NCBI RefSeq assembly: GCF_016031635.1
Contig: NZ_JACEGD010000041.1
Span: 1 to 53,300, forward strand
Direction: 5' to 3'
Source: Bradyrhizobium diversitatis
Lineage (GTDB): Bacteria > Pseudomonadota > Alphaproteobacteria > Rhizobiales > Xanthobacteraceae
Length of the DNA: 53,300 bases
Part shown: in pieces, positions 27,238 through 36,105 of the stretch
How the letters are laid out: every line of letters begins with the position of its first letter
Position numbering within the stretch: the first letter of the stretch is position 1
Made by a program: the position numbers and the translations under genes
Notes under the pieces: model-generated
Databases searched by the model: none
What the model saw: the letters and a program-made list of their open reading frames with translations, nothing else
What the model was told of the DNA's origin: nothing

Positions 27238-28269
27238 TTACTTCAGGTTGGTCATCGCCGTCAGGTCGACAGAGAGCTTGGCGACGCCAGCAGCGCTACA
27301 CCAGTTGGAGCCGAAAGCCGTGGCTGCGTTCGCACCACCGTTGATCGGGGTGACGAAGCCGGGGCTCGAGTTGGTGGCGGAGAAGTCACTGGTGAAGGCG
27401 TTGCAGTCACCCTTCGACAGATCGGTATCATAGTAGCGCAGATCGAGCGTGAACACCTTGTAGGTGAAGCCGACACCGACGTTCCAGGTGTTGTAGCTCG
27501 GCTCCTTGATGCCGTTCGCGTACACCGGATCGCCTGCGATGCCGTAGAAGATGTCGGACGTGCCGAGCCACTGGCGGCCGAACTCACCCGACACATACAT
27601 GCCGACGCCACTGGCGCCGAAGGTCGTGCTCGGCGCAGTCCACTTGGCCGTGACCGAGGCGTAGTTGCCCCAGGCGCCGAGGTTCAGGAAGTTCGGCGAA
27701 TAGTACTCGTTGAAGCCGACCGTCCACTGGTCGTTGATGGCGATGTTCAGCTTGGCATAGGCTTCGAAGAAGCTTGCGTCCTTCTTGGCGAAGTTGCCGT
27801 TGATCGGCAGGCCGATCGCGCCCTGGGAGTTATCCAGGTCGGTACCGCAATTGCCCTGCGCGAGGGTCCCCTGCGAACCGAAGCAGCTTCCGCCCGGATA
27901 GAGGTAGCCCCAGACACCGAAATCGAAGGCGAACATGCCGAAGGTCGGGCGGATACCGCCATAGATGTCGACTTCCGCCGCGGCGCGGTTCGGGAACGAA
28001 ATGCTCGAGGCGGACGTACCGATATAGAGCTGGAGGTCCTTGTTGACGTTGTAGCGCGGCTCGAAATAGGCCGTCACCGACGGGTTGTGGTTCGACTGGG
28101 TAATACCGCGGAAGATGTAATCGCTCATGATGCCGGCGCCGAAAGCGACATCCCAGGGATCGAAGGCCGGGGGCGGCGGGGCCTTCAGCGCCTTCACCCG
28201 CAAGTCTGCCGCGAAAGCCGAGCCCGTGACCATTGCCAGCGCCGTTGCCAACAAAACCGCTTTTTTCAT
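27238..28269 (-). CDS. TorF family putative porin
   Basis: 343 residues from MKKAVLLATALAMVTG (GGGGA lies upstream; an ATG four codons earlier is possible). A signal peptide is cleaved near AFA-ADL. The mature protein alternates aromatic/hydrophobic and polar residues as in a beta barrel. It has the Gcw_chp/TorF features IMSDYIFRGITQSNHNPSV, DLQLYIGTSASSISF and VFTLDLRYYDTDLS. Expected in the outer membrane as a diffusion channel; the solute is unknown. It is monocistronic with its own terminator, and lies between lldP and glcDEF. Confidence 0.86.
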   Translation of the reverse strand: MKKAVLLATALAMVTGSAFAADLRVKALKAPPPPAFDPWDVAFGAGIMSDYIFRGITQSNHNPSVTAYFEPRYNVNKDLQLYIGTSASSISFPNRAAAEVDIYGGIRPTFGMFAFDFGVWGYLYPGGSCFGSQGTLAQGNCGTDLDNSQGAIGLPINGNFAKKDASFFEAYAKLNIAINDQWTVGFNEYYSPNFLNLGAWGNYASVTAKWTAPSTTFGASGVGMYVSGEFGRQWLGTSDIFYGIAGDPVYANGIKEPSYNTWNVGVGFTYKVFTLDLRYYDTDLSKGDCNAFTSDFSATNSSPGFVTPINGGANAATAFGSNWCSAAGVAKLSVDLTAMTNLK

Positions 28270-28598
28270 TTCGATCCCCATCGCCAGTTCTTAGACCCCA
28301 GTCGGATCCCGGAAGCCCCCCGGGTGCTCGACCTGATTGCAAATTACATCACTGCGACAATCTGGATTGGCGGATAGGAACCGTGAAGCAAAAAGCGCGG
28401 GCATCTGCCGACTTTTTAGGCGTTTTGACCAATTCACGAAAGGTTGTTGGCCTGTGTGGCTTCCCGATCACATTTTTCTCATTCCAAAGTGCACAGGGGG
28501 CCCGTGTAAGTCCGGGGGTCTTCGGGCTGGGTGACGCCCAGGCCACGAATCAGAAAGGCGCGGCAAACGGCTGAGTCAGAATCAGCGTGCGACGATGC
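28270..28598. other. Intergenic region upstream of the TorF porin
   Basis: About 330 bases. The part next to the porin start (28282-28400) is AT-richer and should hold its promoter; on the minus strand TTGTCG and TAATTT are visible near 28365 and 28345 but with doubtful spacing. Short frames on both strands lack RBS and family features. Confidence 0.4.
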
Positions 28599-28630
28599 AA
28601 AAAGGCCGCAGCGCCCGGCGCCGCGGCCTT
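28599..28630 (-). terminator. Rho-independent terminator of the H1-like gene
   Basis: On the minus strand AAGGCCGC...GCGGCCTT with a GGCGCCGGGCGC-type loop, followed by TTTTT. It lies about 43 bases after the stop. Confidence 0.85.
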
Positions 28631-28672
28631 CCTGATTGCAGATCGCTTCAAGAGCCAGGGAGCGGCCGGGGC

Positions 28673-29047
28673 TTACCCCTGCCCCTCTGCCGGCGCGGGT
28701 TCCGCAGAAGACGAAGGCATCGCCCAGCTTGTCTCGGAGGCAGGCTCGGGAGCCGGAGCTTCTACCGGTGCCGACGGCTTCGGAGCAGGAGCTGCCTTCG
28801 CCTTCTTCGGTGCCGCTTTCTTTGCGGCCTTCTTGGGTGCGGCCTTCTTGGCCGACTTCGCCGCAGCCTTCTTGGCGGCTTTCTTCGGGGCTGCCTTCTT
28901 GGCAGACTTCTTCGCAGCTTTCTTTGCAGTCTTCTTGGCAGACTTTCTTGCGGACTTCTTGGCTGCCTTCTTTGCGGTCTTCCTCGCTGCTACGGCCTTC
29001 TTCGCTTTCTTGGCCTTCTTGCTTTTCTTCTTCTTCGCTTTCGCCAT
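28673..29047 (-). CDS. Histone H1-like Lys/Ala-rich DNA-binding protein
   Basis: 124 residues from MAKAKKKKSKK, with a perfect AGGAGG SD upstream. The first 85 residues are almost only Lys, Ala, Ser and Pro in short repeats (KKAAKK, KSAKKAAPKK), like eukaryotic H1 tails, chlamydial Hc1 or AlgP. The last 35 or so are Pro/Glu/Ala-rich and acidic at the end. Such proteins bind DNA or RNA non-specifically. The repetitive coding sequence invites length variation. It follows glcF by 86 bases on the same strand and has its own terminator. Confidence 0.82.
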   Translation of the reverse strand: MAKAKKKKSKKAKKAKKAVAARKTAKKAAKKSARKSAKKTAKKAAKKSAKKAAPKKAAKKAAAKSAKKAAPKKAAKKAAPKKAKAAPAPKPSAPVEAPAPEPASETSWAMPSSSAEPAPAEGQG

Positions 29048-29133
29048 CGTGGTCCTCCTGTTGCCGCCGAACAATGGTCGATCGGGCGTCGTTCTGCCGT
29101 CACCTTCGGACGAAAGCTCGAGCCCCTGAAAGC

Positions 29134-30456
29134 TCAAGCTTGTGCATTCGATGTCGGCCGCGACCCGCCCGTAGCCCAATCGAGAAGCTCAATCGTGTGT
29201 ACGACCGGAACTGACGTGCCACTGGCAATCTGCACCATGCAGCCGATATTGCCCGCGGCAATCATGTCCGGCTTGACGCTTGCGATGTTGGCGACCTTGC
29301 GGTCGCGCAACCGGCCCGCAAGCTCGGGCTGGAGAATGTTGTAGGTCCCCGCCGAGCCGCAACACAAATGGCTCTCGGGCACATCTTTCACCACGAATCC
29401 ATTCTTGGAAAGCAATTCTTTCGGAAGGCCCGTGATTTTCTGCCCGTGCTGCAACGAACACGCGGAGTGATAGGCGACGACGACGTCGTCCTGTCTCGCA
29501 GTCGTCGCGAGTTCGAGGCCGGCGACGTATTCGGTGATGTCCTTGGCGAGCGCCGACACCTTCGCCGCATCGGCCGCGAATGCGGAGTCCTCGCGCAGGA
29601 GATAGCCATAGTCCTTGATGACCGTGCCGCAGCCGGAGGTCGTCACCAGGATGGCGTCGAGCCCCTCGCCGGCCGCTTCCTTGCGCCACGCCGCGACGTT
29701 GGCGCGAGCTCGCGCCAGCGCATCCCGGTCGTTGCCAAGGTGATGGGTCAGCGCGCCACAGCACTGCTCGTCCCGGACCAGGACCACCTCGATGCCGTGG
29801 CGGGTGAGGAGGCTGATGGCGGCCTGGTTGATGCGCGGCGCCAGCACCTGCTGGGCGCAGCCCTGGAGGAGCGCCACGCGTCCGCGCTTCTTGCCGAGCG
29901 GTGCGAATACGCTGCCTGCGGCAGGCCCAGCCGGCGGCAATTGGTTCGGGGCCAGCGCCAGCATCGCCTTGATGCGCTGGACCAATCCGGGCGTCGCCGA
30001 AGGCCGGGGCGTCGGCAGCAGGACGCTCAGCGGACGGGCCAGCCGCGCCAGCCACATGCTGATGCGGAAGCGCTGCGGGTCCGGCAGGACGAAGGCCAGC
30101 ACCTGACGCAGCAGCCGCTCGGGCAGCGGCCGCTGATAGCGCTGCTCGATCCGGACCCGGGCCTGGTCGACGAGGTGCATGTAGTTCACACCCGAGGGGC
30201 AGGTCGTCATGCAGGCAAGGCACGACAGGCAGCGGTCGATATGCTTGACCACCTCGGCCGTCGGCGCCTGGTCCTTTTCCAGCATCTCCTTCATCAAATA
30301 GATGCGGCCGCGCGGGCTATCGAGCTCGTCGCCGAGCAGCACATAGGTCGGACAGGTCGCGGTGCAGAAGCCGCAATGGACGCAGGCCCGCAGGATCTTG
30401 TCGGCTTCCGCGATGTCGGGGTCGGCGAGTTGCGCGAGCGAGAATTCGGTCTTCAT
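29134..30456 (-). CDS. glcF: Glycolate oxidase iron-sulfur subunit GlcF
   Basis: 440 residues. Two 4Fe-4S ferredoxin clusters are visible, CVHCGFCTATCPTY (about 25-38) and CLSCLACMTTCPSGV (about 75-89). Two CCG-type motifs follow (DEQCCGALTHHLGND, SHLCCGSAGTYNI), as in heterodisulfide-reductase-related subunits. GlcF passes electrons from the flavin subunits GlcD/GlcE toward quinone. The start at 30456 overlaps the glcE stop by ATGA. Sequence further upstream in frame belongs to another frame of glcE. Confidence 0.94.
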   Translation of the reverse strand: MKTEFSLAQLADPDIAEADKILRACVHCGFCTATCPTYVLLGDELDSPRGRIYLMKEMLEKDQAPTAEVVKHIDRCLSCLACMTTCPSGVNYMHLVDQARVRIEQRYQRPLPERLLRQVLAFVLPDPQRFRISMWLARLARPLSVLLPTPRPSATPGLVQRIKAMLALAPNQLPPAGPAAGSVFAPLGKKRGRVALLQGCAQQVLAPRINQAAISLLTRHGIEVVLVRDEQCCGALTHHLGNDRDALARARANVAAWRKEAAGEGLDAILVTTSGCGTVIKDYGYLLREDSAFAADAAKVSALAKDITEYVAGLELATTARQDDVVVAYHSACSLQHGQKITGLPKELLSKNGFVVKDVPESHLCCGSAGTYNILQPELAGRLRDRKVANIASVKPDMIAAGNIGCMVQIASGTSVPVVHTIELLDWATGGSRPTSNAQA

Positions 30457-31697
30457 GACGCAGCGCCCCGCGTCAGCCGTCCCCGGTTGAGAATGGTCTT
30501 CGGATCGAAGCTGGCACGTACCCGCTCGCTGAGGGCGGCGATCCCGGGCGCCTGCGGCTGGAACACGTCGATCGTGCGCCTGACATCCTCGGTCGCCCGG
30601 ATCAGCGTGGCGTGCCCACCGACCGCGCTCGTACGCTCGCGCACGGCCGGGGCATGCGCGTCCGGCTTCGGTGGCACTGCCGCCCAGATCAGCCCGCCGC
30701 CCCAGTCGTAGATCAAATCGCCCCCCGTCTCGCGTGCCAATTGCGTGCCGAGTGCCGCGCCCGAGGCCGGCGGACAGACGATCCGCCACACCGGCCAGGC
30801 GCCGCGCGCGCCGCTGGCCGCAAACGGCAGCACATCGCGGATCGCGGCCCACAGCGCCGCAGATGCCCCATCCTCGACCAGCGTCGCGGTTCCGAACGGC
30901 GCCAGCAATTCGCGCAGCGATCCGGCGCGGTGCGCGGCGGAGGCGGTGATGCCCTCGAGCCGCAGCGCGGTCAGCGCCTCGCCCTGGCCCGCGATGTCGT
31001 CAATCCCCCCGATCCTGGCCCGGGATACCGATTTCGGCAGATGCGCGGCACCGGAGACGTCGAAGGGCGAGCCCAGCGCCGCGGTCATGGCCTTGTTGGC
31101 GGCGGCATCGTCGAGCCCGCGCAGCAGCAGCGTCCGCTCGGCTTCCGGCTTCGGCATCACCTTGAGCGTGACCTCCGTCATCACCGACAGCGTGCCCCAG
31201 GAACCGGCGAGCAGCTTGCAGAGGTCGTAGCCGGTGACGTTCTTCACCACCTTGCCGCCGGTCTTGAAGCTGTCGCCGAAGCCCGAGACGGCGTGCGCTC
31301 CCAACAGATGATCGCGCGCCCCGCCCGCCCGGATACGCCGCGGACCGGCGAGCCCGGCCGCGATCATCCCGCCGATCGTCCCGAGTGCGGGGGTGCCCAG
31401 CAGCGGCACGGTGTTCATCGGCTCGAAGGCGAATTGCTGGTTCTTGGCATCGATCAGCGCCAGCACGTCGGCCAGCGGCGCGCCGGCCTGGAGCGTGATG
31501 ATGAGCTCGTTGGGCTCGTAGGAGGTGACGGCATTCAGCGCGGAGACGTCGAGCACCGCATTGGTCGCCATGACATGGCCAATGCTGCGCTTGGTGCCAT
31601 GACCGATGATCTCGAGCGGCTGCTCATTGGCAATCGCCGCGCGCACCACCTCTTCGACGTCTTTGGCGTCTCTGACCTTGAGCGTATCCACGGGCAA
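30453..31697 (-). CDS. glcE: Glycolate oxidase FAD-binding subunit GlcE
   Basis: 414 residues with an FAD-binding type 4 domain. PNELIITLQAGAPLADVLAL and PALGTIGGMIAAGLAGPRRI correspond to the FAD-binding stretches, and KTGGKVVKNVTGYDLCKLLA with GSWGTLSVMTEVTLKVMP is the typical GlcE core. It works with GlcD and GlcF in oxidising glycolate to glyoxylate. It overlaps glcF by 4 bases. Unlike E. coli glcDEF, glcD is not immediately upstream but 700 bases away beyond an opposite-strand gene. Confidence 0.92.
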   Translation of the reverse strand: MPVDTLKVRDAKDVEEVVRAAIANEQPLEIIGHGTKRSIGHVMATNAVLDVSALNAVTSYEPNELIITLQAGAPLADVLALIDAKNQQFAFEPMNTVPLLGTPALGTIGGMIAAGLAGPRRIRAGGARDHLLGAHAVSGFGDSFKTGGKVVKNVTGYDLCKLLAGSWGTLSVMTEVTLKVMPKPEAERTLLLRGLDDAAANKAMTAALGSPFDVSGAAHLPKSVSRARIGGIDDIAGQGEALTALRLEGITASAAHRAGSLRELLAPFGTATLVEDGASAALWAAIRDVLPFAASGARGAWPVWRIVCPPASGAALGTQLARETGGDLIYDWGGGLIWAAVPPKPDAHAPAVRERTSAVGGHATLIRATEDVRRTIDVFQPQAPGIAALSERVRASFDPKTILNRGRLTRGAAS

Positions 31698-31846
31698 AGG
31701 CGGTAGCGAAATTCGCGCAGGAAATCAATTCGACGGGTGACGAAGCGCGGTGCCACCCTGCGACATTCGCACTACGATCGTCATCGAACCATTGCCGCCC
31801 GGAGCTTTGCTACCGATGGGAGACCTCGTCGCAAAGGAGCTCCATC

Positions 31847-32182
31847 ATGAACGAACAGGCAATGAACCAACAAGCCGTCCATCAGGCCTTCAGCGGCGGA
31901 CTTCTCGTCGTGGCGCAATGGGAAGCCAAGGCCGAAGAGGCCGACCGGGTTGCCGAGATCCTGCGCGGCTTCCTCCCGCAGGCGCAGGGCGAGCCAGGCG
32001 TAAAGCTGTTCCTGATCAGCCGCGCCAAGGACAATCCGGCGCAGTTCCTCTTCTATGAGCTGTTCCGCGACGAAGCCGCCTTCAAGGCCCACCAGGAGAG
32101 CGCGCATTTCAAGACCTACATCGCGGGACAGGCGCTGCCGCTCCTGGCGAGACGCGAGCGGGCGCAGTATGCGCTGATGTGA
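31847..32182 (+). CDS. Antibiotic biosynthesis monooxygenase (ABM) family, putative quinol monooxygenase
   Basis: 111 residues; ABM-fold proteins form small ferredoxin-like dimers that oxidise quinols or act in electrophile metabolism. GGLLVVAQWEAKAEEADRV starts the domain, followed by EPGVKLFLISRAKDNPAQFL and FYELFRDEAAFKAHQESAHF, the conserved family end. AAAGGAGCTCC upstream supplies the SD. It lies on the plus strand between glcE and glcD and divides the glc genes. The substrate is unknown. Confidence 0.85.
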   Translation: MNEQAMNQQAVHQAFSGGLLVVAQWEAKAEEADRVAEILRGFLPQAQGEPGVKLFLISRAKDNPAQFLFYELFRDEAAFKAHQESAHFKTYIAGQALPLLARRERAQYALM

Positions 32183-32206
32183 AGGCTGCGCTGTCTAAGC
32201 TCGCAG

Positions 32207-32330
32207 CGCCGGATGAGGGGTATCTCCCCGCGAATTCAAGTGACGACTGAACTCGCGGAGAGATACCCCTCACCCGCGCGAGTTCGCGTTGACCAGCGGA
32301 GCTGCCCTCTCCCACAAGGGGCGAGGGCAC
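32207..32330. repeat. Palindromic repeat, CTCCCCTTGTGGGAG family, copy 3 (partial)
   Basis: GCGCCGGATGAGGGG, TATCTCCCCGCGA and the facing TCGCGGAGAGATACCCCTC and CACCC form the inner stem seen in copy 2. Only the right terminal module (CCCTCTCCCACAAGGGG) is kept; the left one is missing. It lies between the ABM gene and glcD. Confidence 0.8.
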
Positions 32331-32405
32331 AGCAATGCACATCACTCCCGCTGCAAGAGCGTTACGCCGACCGACGCTTTTCCTCTCCGGGAGATAGCTT
32401 CGAAT

Positions 32406-33899
32406 CTAGAACCGCGGAATGTCCGGAAACGCCAGCTTGCCCGCATGGACATGCATGCGGCCGAGCTCGGCGCAGCGGTGCAGGGTCGGAAACACCTTTC
32501 CGGGATTGAGCAGGCCCTGCGCATCGAAGGCGCATTTCAGCCGCTGCTGCTGGTTGAGGTCGATCTCGGAGAACATCTCCGGCATCAGGTCGCGCTTCTC
32601 GATGCCGACGCCGTGCTCGCCGGTGAGCACGCCGCCGAACTCGACGCAGGCGCGCAGGATGTCGGCGCCGAAGGCTTCGGCGCGTTCGATCTCGCCGGGC
32701 TTGTTGGCATCATAGAGGATCAGCGGATGCAGGTTGCCGTCGCCGGCGTGGAACACGTTGGCGCAGCCGAGCTGGTACTTTTCCGAGAGCTCGCGGATGC
32801 GCGCAAGCGCCTTCGGCAGCGCGCCCCGCGGGATGGTGCCGTCCATGCAGAGATAGTCCGGCGAGATGCGGCCGACGGCAGGAAACGCGGCCTTGCGGCC
32901 GGCCCAGAACAGGTTGCGCTCGGCCTCCGAGGTCGAGATCTGGCACGTGGTCGAGCCGCAGGCATTGGCGATGGTCTCGACGCGCGTGATCAGCTCGTCG
33001 ACCTCGATCTTGGGACCGTCGAGCTCGATGATCAGAAGCGCCTCGACGTCGAGCGGATAGCCGGCATGGACGAAGGCCTCGGCGGCGTGGATCGCCGGCT
33101 TGTCCATCATCTCCATGCCGCCCGGAATGATGCCGGCACCAATGATGCGCGCCACGCATTCGCCGGCCGCCTCGACTTGCGCAAAGCCGACCATCAACGC
33201 GCGCGCCGTCTCCGGCTTCTGCAGGATGCGCACCGTGATCTCGGTGATGACACCGAGCAGGCCTTCCGAGCCGGTGATGACGCCCATCAGATCGTAGCCC
33301 GCGTTCTCGCACCCCTTGCCGCCGATGCGCAATATCTCGCCGCTCATCAGCACGATCTCACAACCGAGCACGTTGTTGGTGGTCATGCCGTATTTCAGGC
33401 AATGCACGCCGCCGGAATTCTCGGCGACATTGCCGCCGATCGAGCAGGCGATCTGCGAGGACGGATCGGGCGCATAGTAGAAGCCGGCATGCGCGACCGC
33501 CTGGCTGATCGCAAGGTTGGTGACGCCGGGCTCGGTGACGACGACGCGATTGTCGAAATCGATCTCGCGAATGCGCTTGAACTTGCCGAGCCCCAGCAGC
33601 ACGCCGTCCTCGAGCGGCAGCGCGCCGCCGGACAGCGACGTGCCGGAGCCGCGCGGCACCACCTTGATGCCTTGCGCAGCACAATATTTCAGGACGAGCG
33701 AGACCTGCTCGGTCGTATCGGGCAGCACCACGACCATCGGCGGCTGGCGGTAGGCGGTCAGCCCGTCGGACTCATACGCCCGCATCTCGGCTGCGCTGTC
33801 GATCACGCCCTCACCGGGGACGATTGCGCGCAACGCAGCAATGATCTCCGCGCGGCGCGCGAGCACCGCCTGGTCGCTCGCAGGCATCATGATGGTCAT
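32406..33899 (-). CDS. glcD: Glycolate oxidase subunit GlcD
   Basis: 497 residues from the ATG at 33899, chosen because GGAAGGAT lies about 7 bases upstream. An FAD-binding type 4 domain includes VVPRGSGTSLSGGALPLEDG (about 80-99) and SSQIACSIGGNVAENSGGVH. The C-terminal oxidase domain has GCANVFHAGDGNLHPLILYD and GGVLTGEHGVGIEKRDLMPE, the flavin-enzyme signature with its catalytic His residues. It oxidises glycolate (or D-lactate/D-2-hydroxyacids) at the membrane. glcE and glcF follow on the same strand after the ABM gene. A promoter between 33900 and 34160 would be shared with cycA. Confidence 0.93.
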   Translation of the reverse strand: MTIMMPASDQAVLARRAEIIAALRAIVPGEGVIDSAAEMRAYESDGLTAYRQPPMVVVLPDTTEQVSLVLKYCAAQGIKVVPRGSGTSLSGGALPLEDGVLLGLGKFKRIREIDFDNRVVVTEPGVTNLAISQAVAHAGFYYAPDPSSQIACSIGGNVAENSGGVHCLKYGMTTNNVLGCEIVLMSGEILRIGGKGCENAGYDLMGVITGSEGLLGVITEITVRILQKPETARALMVGFAQVEAAGECVARIIGAGIIPGGMEMMDKPAIHAAEAFVHAGYPLDVEALLIIELDGPKIEVDELITRVETIANACGSTTCQISTSEAERNLFWAGRKAAFPAVGRISPDYLCMDGTIPRGALPKALARIRELSEKYQLGCANVFHAGDGNLHPLILYDANKPGEIERAEAFGADILRACVEFGGVLTGEHGVGIEKRDLMPEMFSEIDLNQQQRLKCAFDAQGLLNPGKVFPTLHRCAELGRMHVHAGKLAFPDIPRF

Positions 33900-34160
33900 G
33901 ACATATCCTTCCGGCTCGTCGCTCACGATCAAATTTGTCGCGGCAAATCAATCACGTCCGCGCCTGTTTGGGTAGGCCATCCGAAAGTCGGATCGACGAT
34001 GTTCCGCGAGTTCGCTCTGGGACAAGTAGGAAATCGTGAAACCTGTCATGGTTTGATGGCTTGTCCAAGCCGAACAGGCCTGCCAAAAGCGGCGGGCCGG
34101 CGATTGTCGATCAGGCAAGAGACTGACCAGACCCACCAGGGAAGAGACGAAGAGCACCCG

Positions 34161-34556
34161 ATGACAAAACTGACTTTTGGCGCACTGACGATCCTCACCG
34201 TGATTGCCACCGCACCTGCCGCGATGGCGCAGGATGTCGCGGCCGGCAAGACGTCGTTCAACAAATGCCTGGCCTGCCACGCGATCGGCGAAGGCGCCAA
34301 GAACAAGGTCGGCCCCGAGCTCAACGGCCTCAACGGCCGCAAGTCGGGAACCGCGCCGGACTACAATTACTCGGACGCGAACAAGAATTCCGGCATCACC
34401 TGGGATGAGGCCACGTTCAAGGAATATATCAAGGACCCCAAGGCCAAGATTCCCGGCACCAAGATGGCGTTCGCCGGCATCAAGAACGAGACCGAGATCA
34501 ACAATCTCTGGGCCTTCCTCGCCCAATACGACAAGGACGGGAAGATCAAGCAGTAG
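34161..34556 (+). CDS. cycA: Class I soluble cytochrome c (c550/c2 type)
   Basis: 131 residues from MTKLTFGALTILTVIATAPA with cleavage near AMA-QDV, so the mature protein is periplasmic. The heme site is FNKCLACHAIGEG (CXXCH about 34-38). The distal ligand is the Met in GTKMAFAGI (about 100), and PELNGLNGRKSGTAPDYNYS is typical of c2/c550 proteins that carry electrons to terminal oxidases. The reading frame is open for 2 kb upstream as a shadow of glcD; only 34161 gives an export signal. It is divergent from glcD. The symbol is by similarity to Bradyrhizobium CycA. Confidence 0.9.
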   Translation: MTKLTFGALTILTVIATAPAAMAQDVAAGKTSFNKCLACHAIGEGAKNKVGPELNGLNGRKSGTAPDYNYSDANKNSGITWDEATFKEYIKDPKAKIPGTKMAFAGIKNETEINNLWAFLAQYDKDGKIKQ

Positions 34557-34630
34557 GCCCGCAAGGGGCGGCCGCCAGAGCTGACGCGTTTTCTTCACGC
34601 GAACTGATATCCACTTCGCTCGAGAGCGCC

Positions 34631-35587
34631 TTAATCGGCGGCCGCCTGCGCCGGGACGATCCTGCCGATCATCGTCTCGATCTCCGCCTTCACGAGATCC
34701 GGCACGGCATTCTGCACCATGTGGCCGAGGTCGGGCAGCACGATCAGCTTCGCATTGGGCACCGCTGCGGCGAACGGGCGCGCGTGGATGCCGGTTTTCA
34801 CCGTCTTGTCGGGCTCACCGGCAACGATCGTGACCGGCGCCTTTATCTCGCCGTAGCGCGCGACTTGCGCGGCGACCGACTCTTTCAGAGTCACCAGATC
34901 ATAGGCATTGGCGATGAACTCGCGCGGACGCAGCAAGAGCGGCGTCGCGGAGTCCTTGACGAAGCCATCCGGCATGGTTTGCGGCAGGAAGACGTTGCGT
35001 GCGCCGGATTCAGCGAGGACATAGCCGAGCGGCAGCGTGATCGTGTAGGCGAGCAGCGGGCCGATCACGGGCGTTGCGATGATCTCGTTGTAGCGGCCGA
35101 CACCGCCGCGCCAGGGATGAGTGACGGGCGCGAGCATGACGAGACCGGCAACGCGCTGCGGATGATCGAGCGCGATCCGCGCGCCGAGGGCCCCGCTCCA
35201 GGAATGCACCACGAAGACCGCGCGATCGATCCCGAGCTTGTGAAGCGCCTCATCGATCATCCGCGCCTGGATTTGCGGCGTCGAATCCTGTCGCCGCCCG
35301 CGCGTGCTCCAGCCATGGCCGGGACGATCGATCAGAATCACGCGGCGGTCCCCGGCGAGGATGTCGCCGAGCGGCCGTCGCATCGCTTCGAGATTGGAGC
35401 TCGCGCCGTGGAGCATCACGATCGGAAGGCCCGAATCGCGGGGACCGATATCGACGACGTGAAGCCTCGCGCCGTCGACCTCGACCATCCGGCCCTGAGG
35501 GGGAAAGGCGCGTTGCACGGCGACGATTCCCGCCTGCGTGACCAGTGCCAACAGGACCAGCGCCGTCACGACTGACATCACGATCAT
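34631..35587 (-). CDS. Alpha/beta fold hydrolase
   Basis: 318 residues with an N-terminal membrane anchor or signal (MSVVTALVLLALVTQAGIV). The hydrolase core has the oxyanion-hole HGASSNLEAMRRPLG and VILIDRPGHGWSTRG. The nucleophile elbow HSWSGALG (Ser about 157), the Asp in VAGEPDKTVKTG and the His in DLGHMVQNAVPD complete the triad. The protein is probably periplasmic or membrane-bound. The in-frame extension to 35734 is rejected because it precedes this signal. The substrate is unknown. Confidence 0.87.
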   Translation of the reverse strand: MIVMSVVTALVLLALVTQAGIVAVQRAFPPQGRMVEVDGARLHVVDIGPRDSGLPIVMLHGASSNLEAMRRPLGDILAGDRRVILIDRPGHGWSTRGRRQDSTPQIQARMIDEALHKLGIDRAVFVVHSWSGALGARIALDHPQRVAGLVMLAPVTHPWRGGVGRYNEIIATPVIGPLLAYTITLPLGYVLAESGARNVFLPQTMPDGFVKDSATPLLLRPREFIANAYDLVTLKESVAAQVARYGEIKAPVTIVAGEPDKTVKTGIHARPFAAAVPNAKLIVLPDLGHMVQNAVPDLVKAEIETMIGRIVPAQAAAD

Positions 35588-35915
35588 GGAGAAAATCCGG
35601 GTGGTCCTGGGCACGAGGCAGCTACGGGTCTGATCGCACGGCAGTTTCGCCGCCGGCTTTCCGCGCTTCCACTGAAAATCCCGGGGCTGTGGATATGTGC
35701 ATAATTGCGGAACGAGAAAATACAGTAAAATCAACGATATTTAGGAGAGCACGCAAGCCCCGGACCAGCTTCATGCAGCCGTCATCGCCGCTTCCATATA
35801 ATCGCCACGGTCGGTTCCGCCATCTAGGCGCGGGTAGGTGCCGATCCTCCTCGCAGCCTCGGGCGATGCGGGAAAGACCGGCAGGATTTGTCCTGGTTTG
35901 ACCGGAGAATTTTCA

Positions 35916-36098
35916 ATGAGCTTCAGATCGAACGACACTGCAATCGACGAAATTGTCGCGAGCTGCAATGGTGACTTGCGCGGTGCCGTGCGGGCTCTGC
36001 TCCTGATCAACGAGCATCTCGAGACCGAGCTCGCAAAGGCTTACGCCGCGGCCGCCGCCCGCGGCCTCGTCGAGCGCGGCAGCAGCGTCCTGCATTAA
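35916..36098 (+). CDS. Small conserved protein
   Basis: 60 residues, mostly helical: DTAIDEIVASCNGDLRGAVR, then ALLLINEHLETELAKAYAAA. The pattern resembles short Bradyrhizobium proteins annotated only as hypothetical. CCGGAGAA lies 9 bases before the ATG. The N-terminal part (CNGDLRGAVRALLLINEHLE) is the kind of conserved block seen in relatives, but the function is unknown. It faces the 36106 gene tail-to-tail with only 7 bases between. Confidence 0.65.
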   Translation: MSFRSNDTAIDEIVASCNGDLRGAVRALLLINEHLETELAKAYAAAAARGLVERGSSVLH

Positions 36099-36105
36099 GC
36101 GCAGG

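Noticed and set aside
29134..30852. Longer GlcF with a 130-residue N-terminal extension
   Set aside because: The extension is glcE read in another frame; the ATG at 30456 overlaps the glcE stop by ATGA, as expected in an operon.
32289..34556. A 755-codon gene ending in cytochrome c
   Set aside because: The first 620 codons are antisense to glcD; the signal peptide at 34161 marks the real start.
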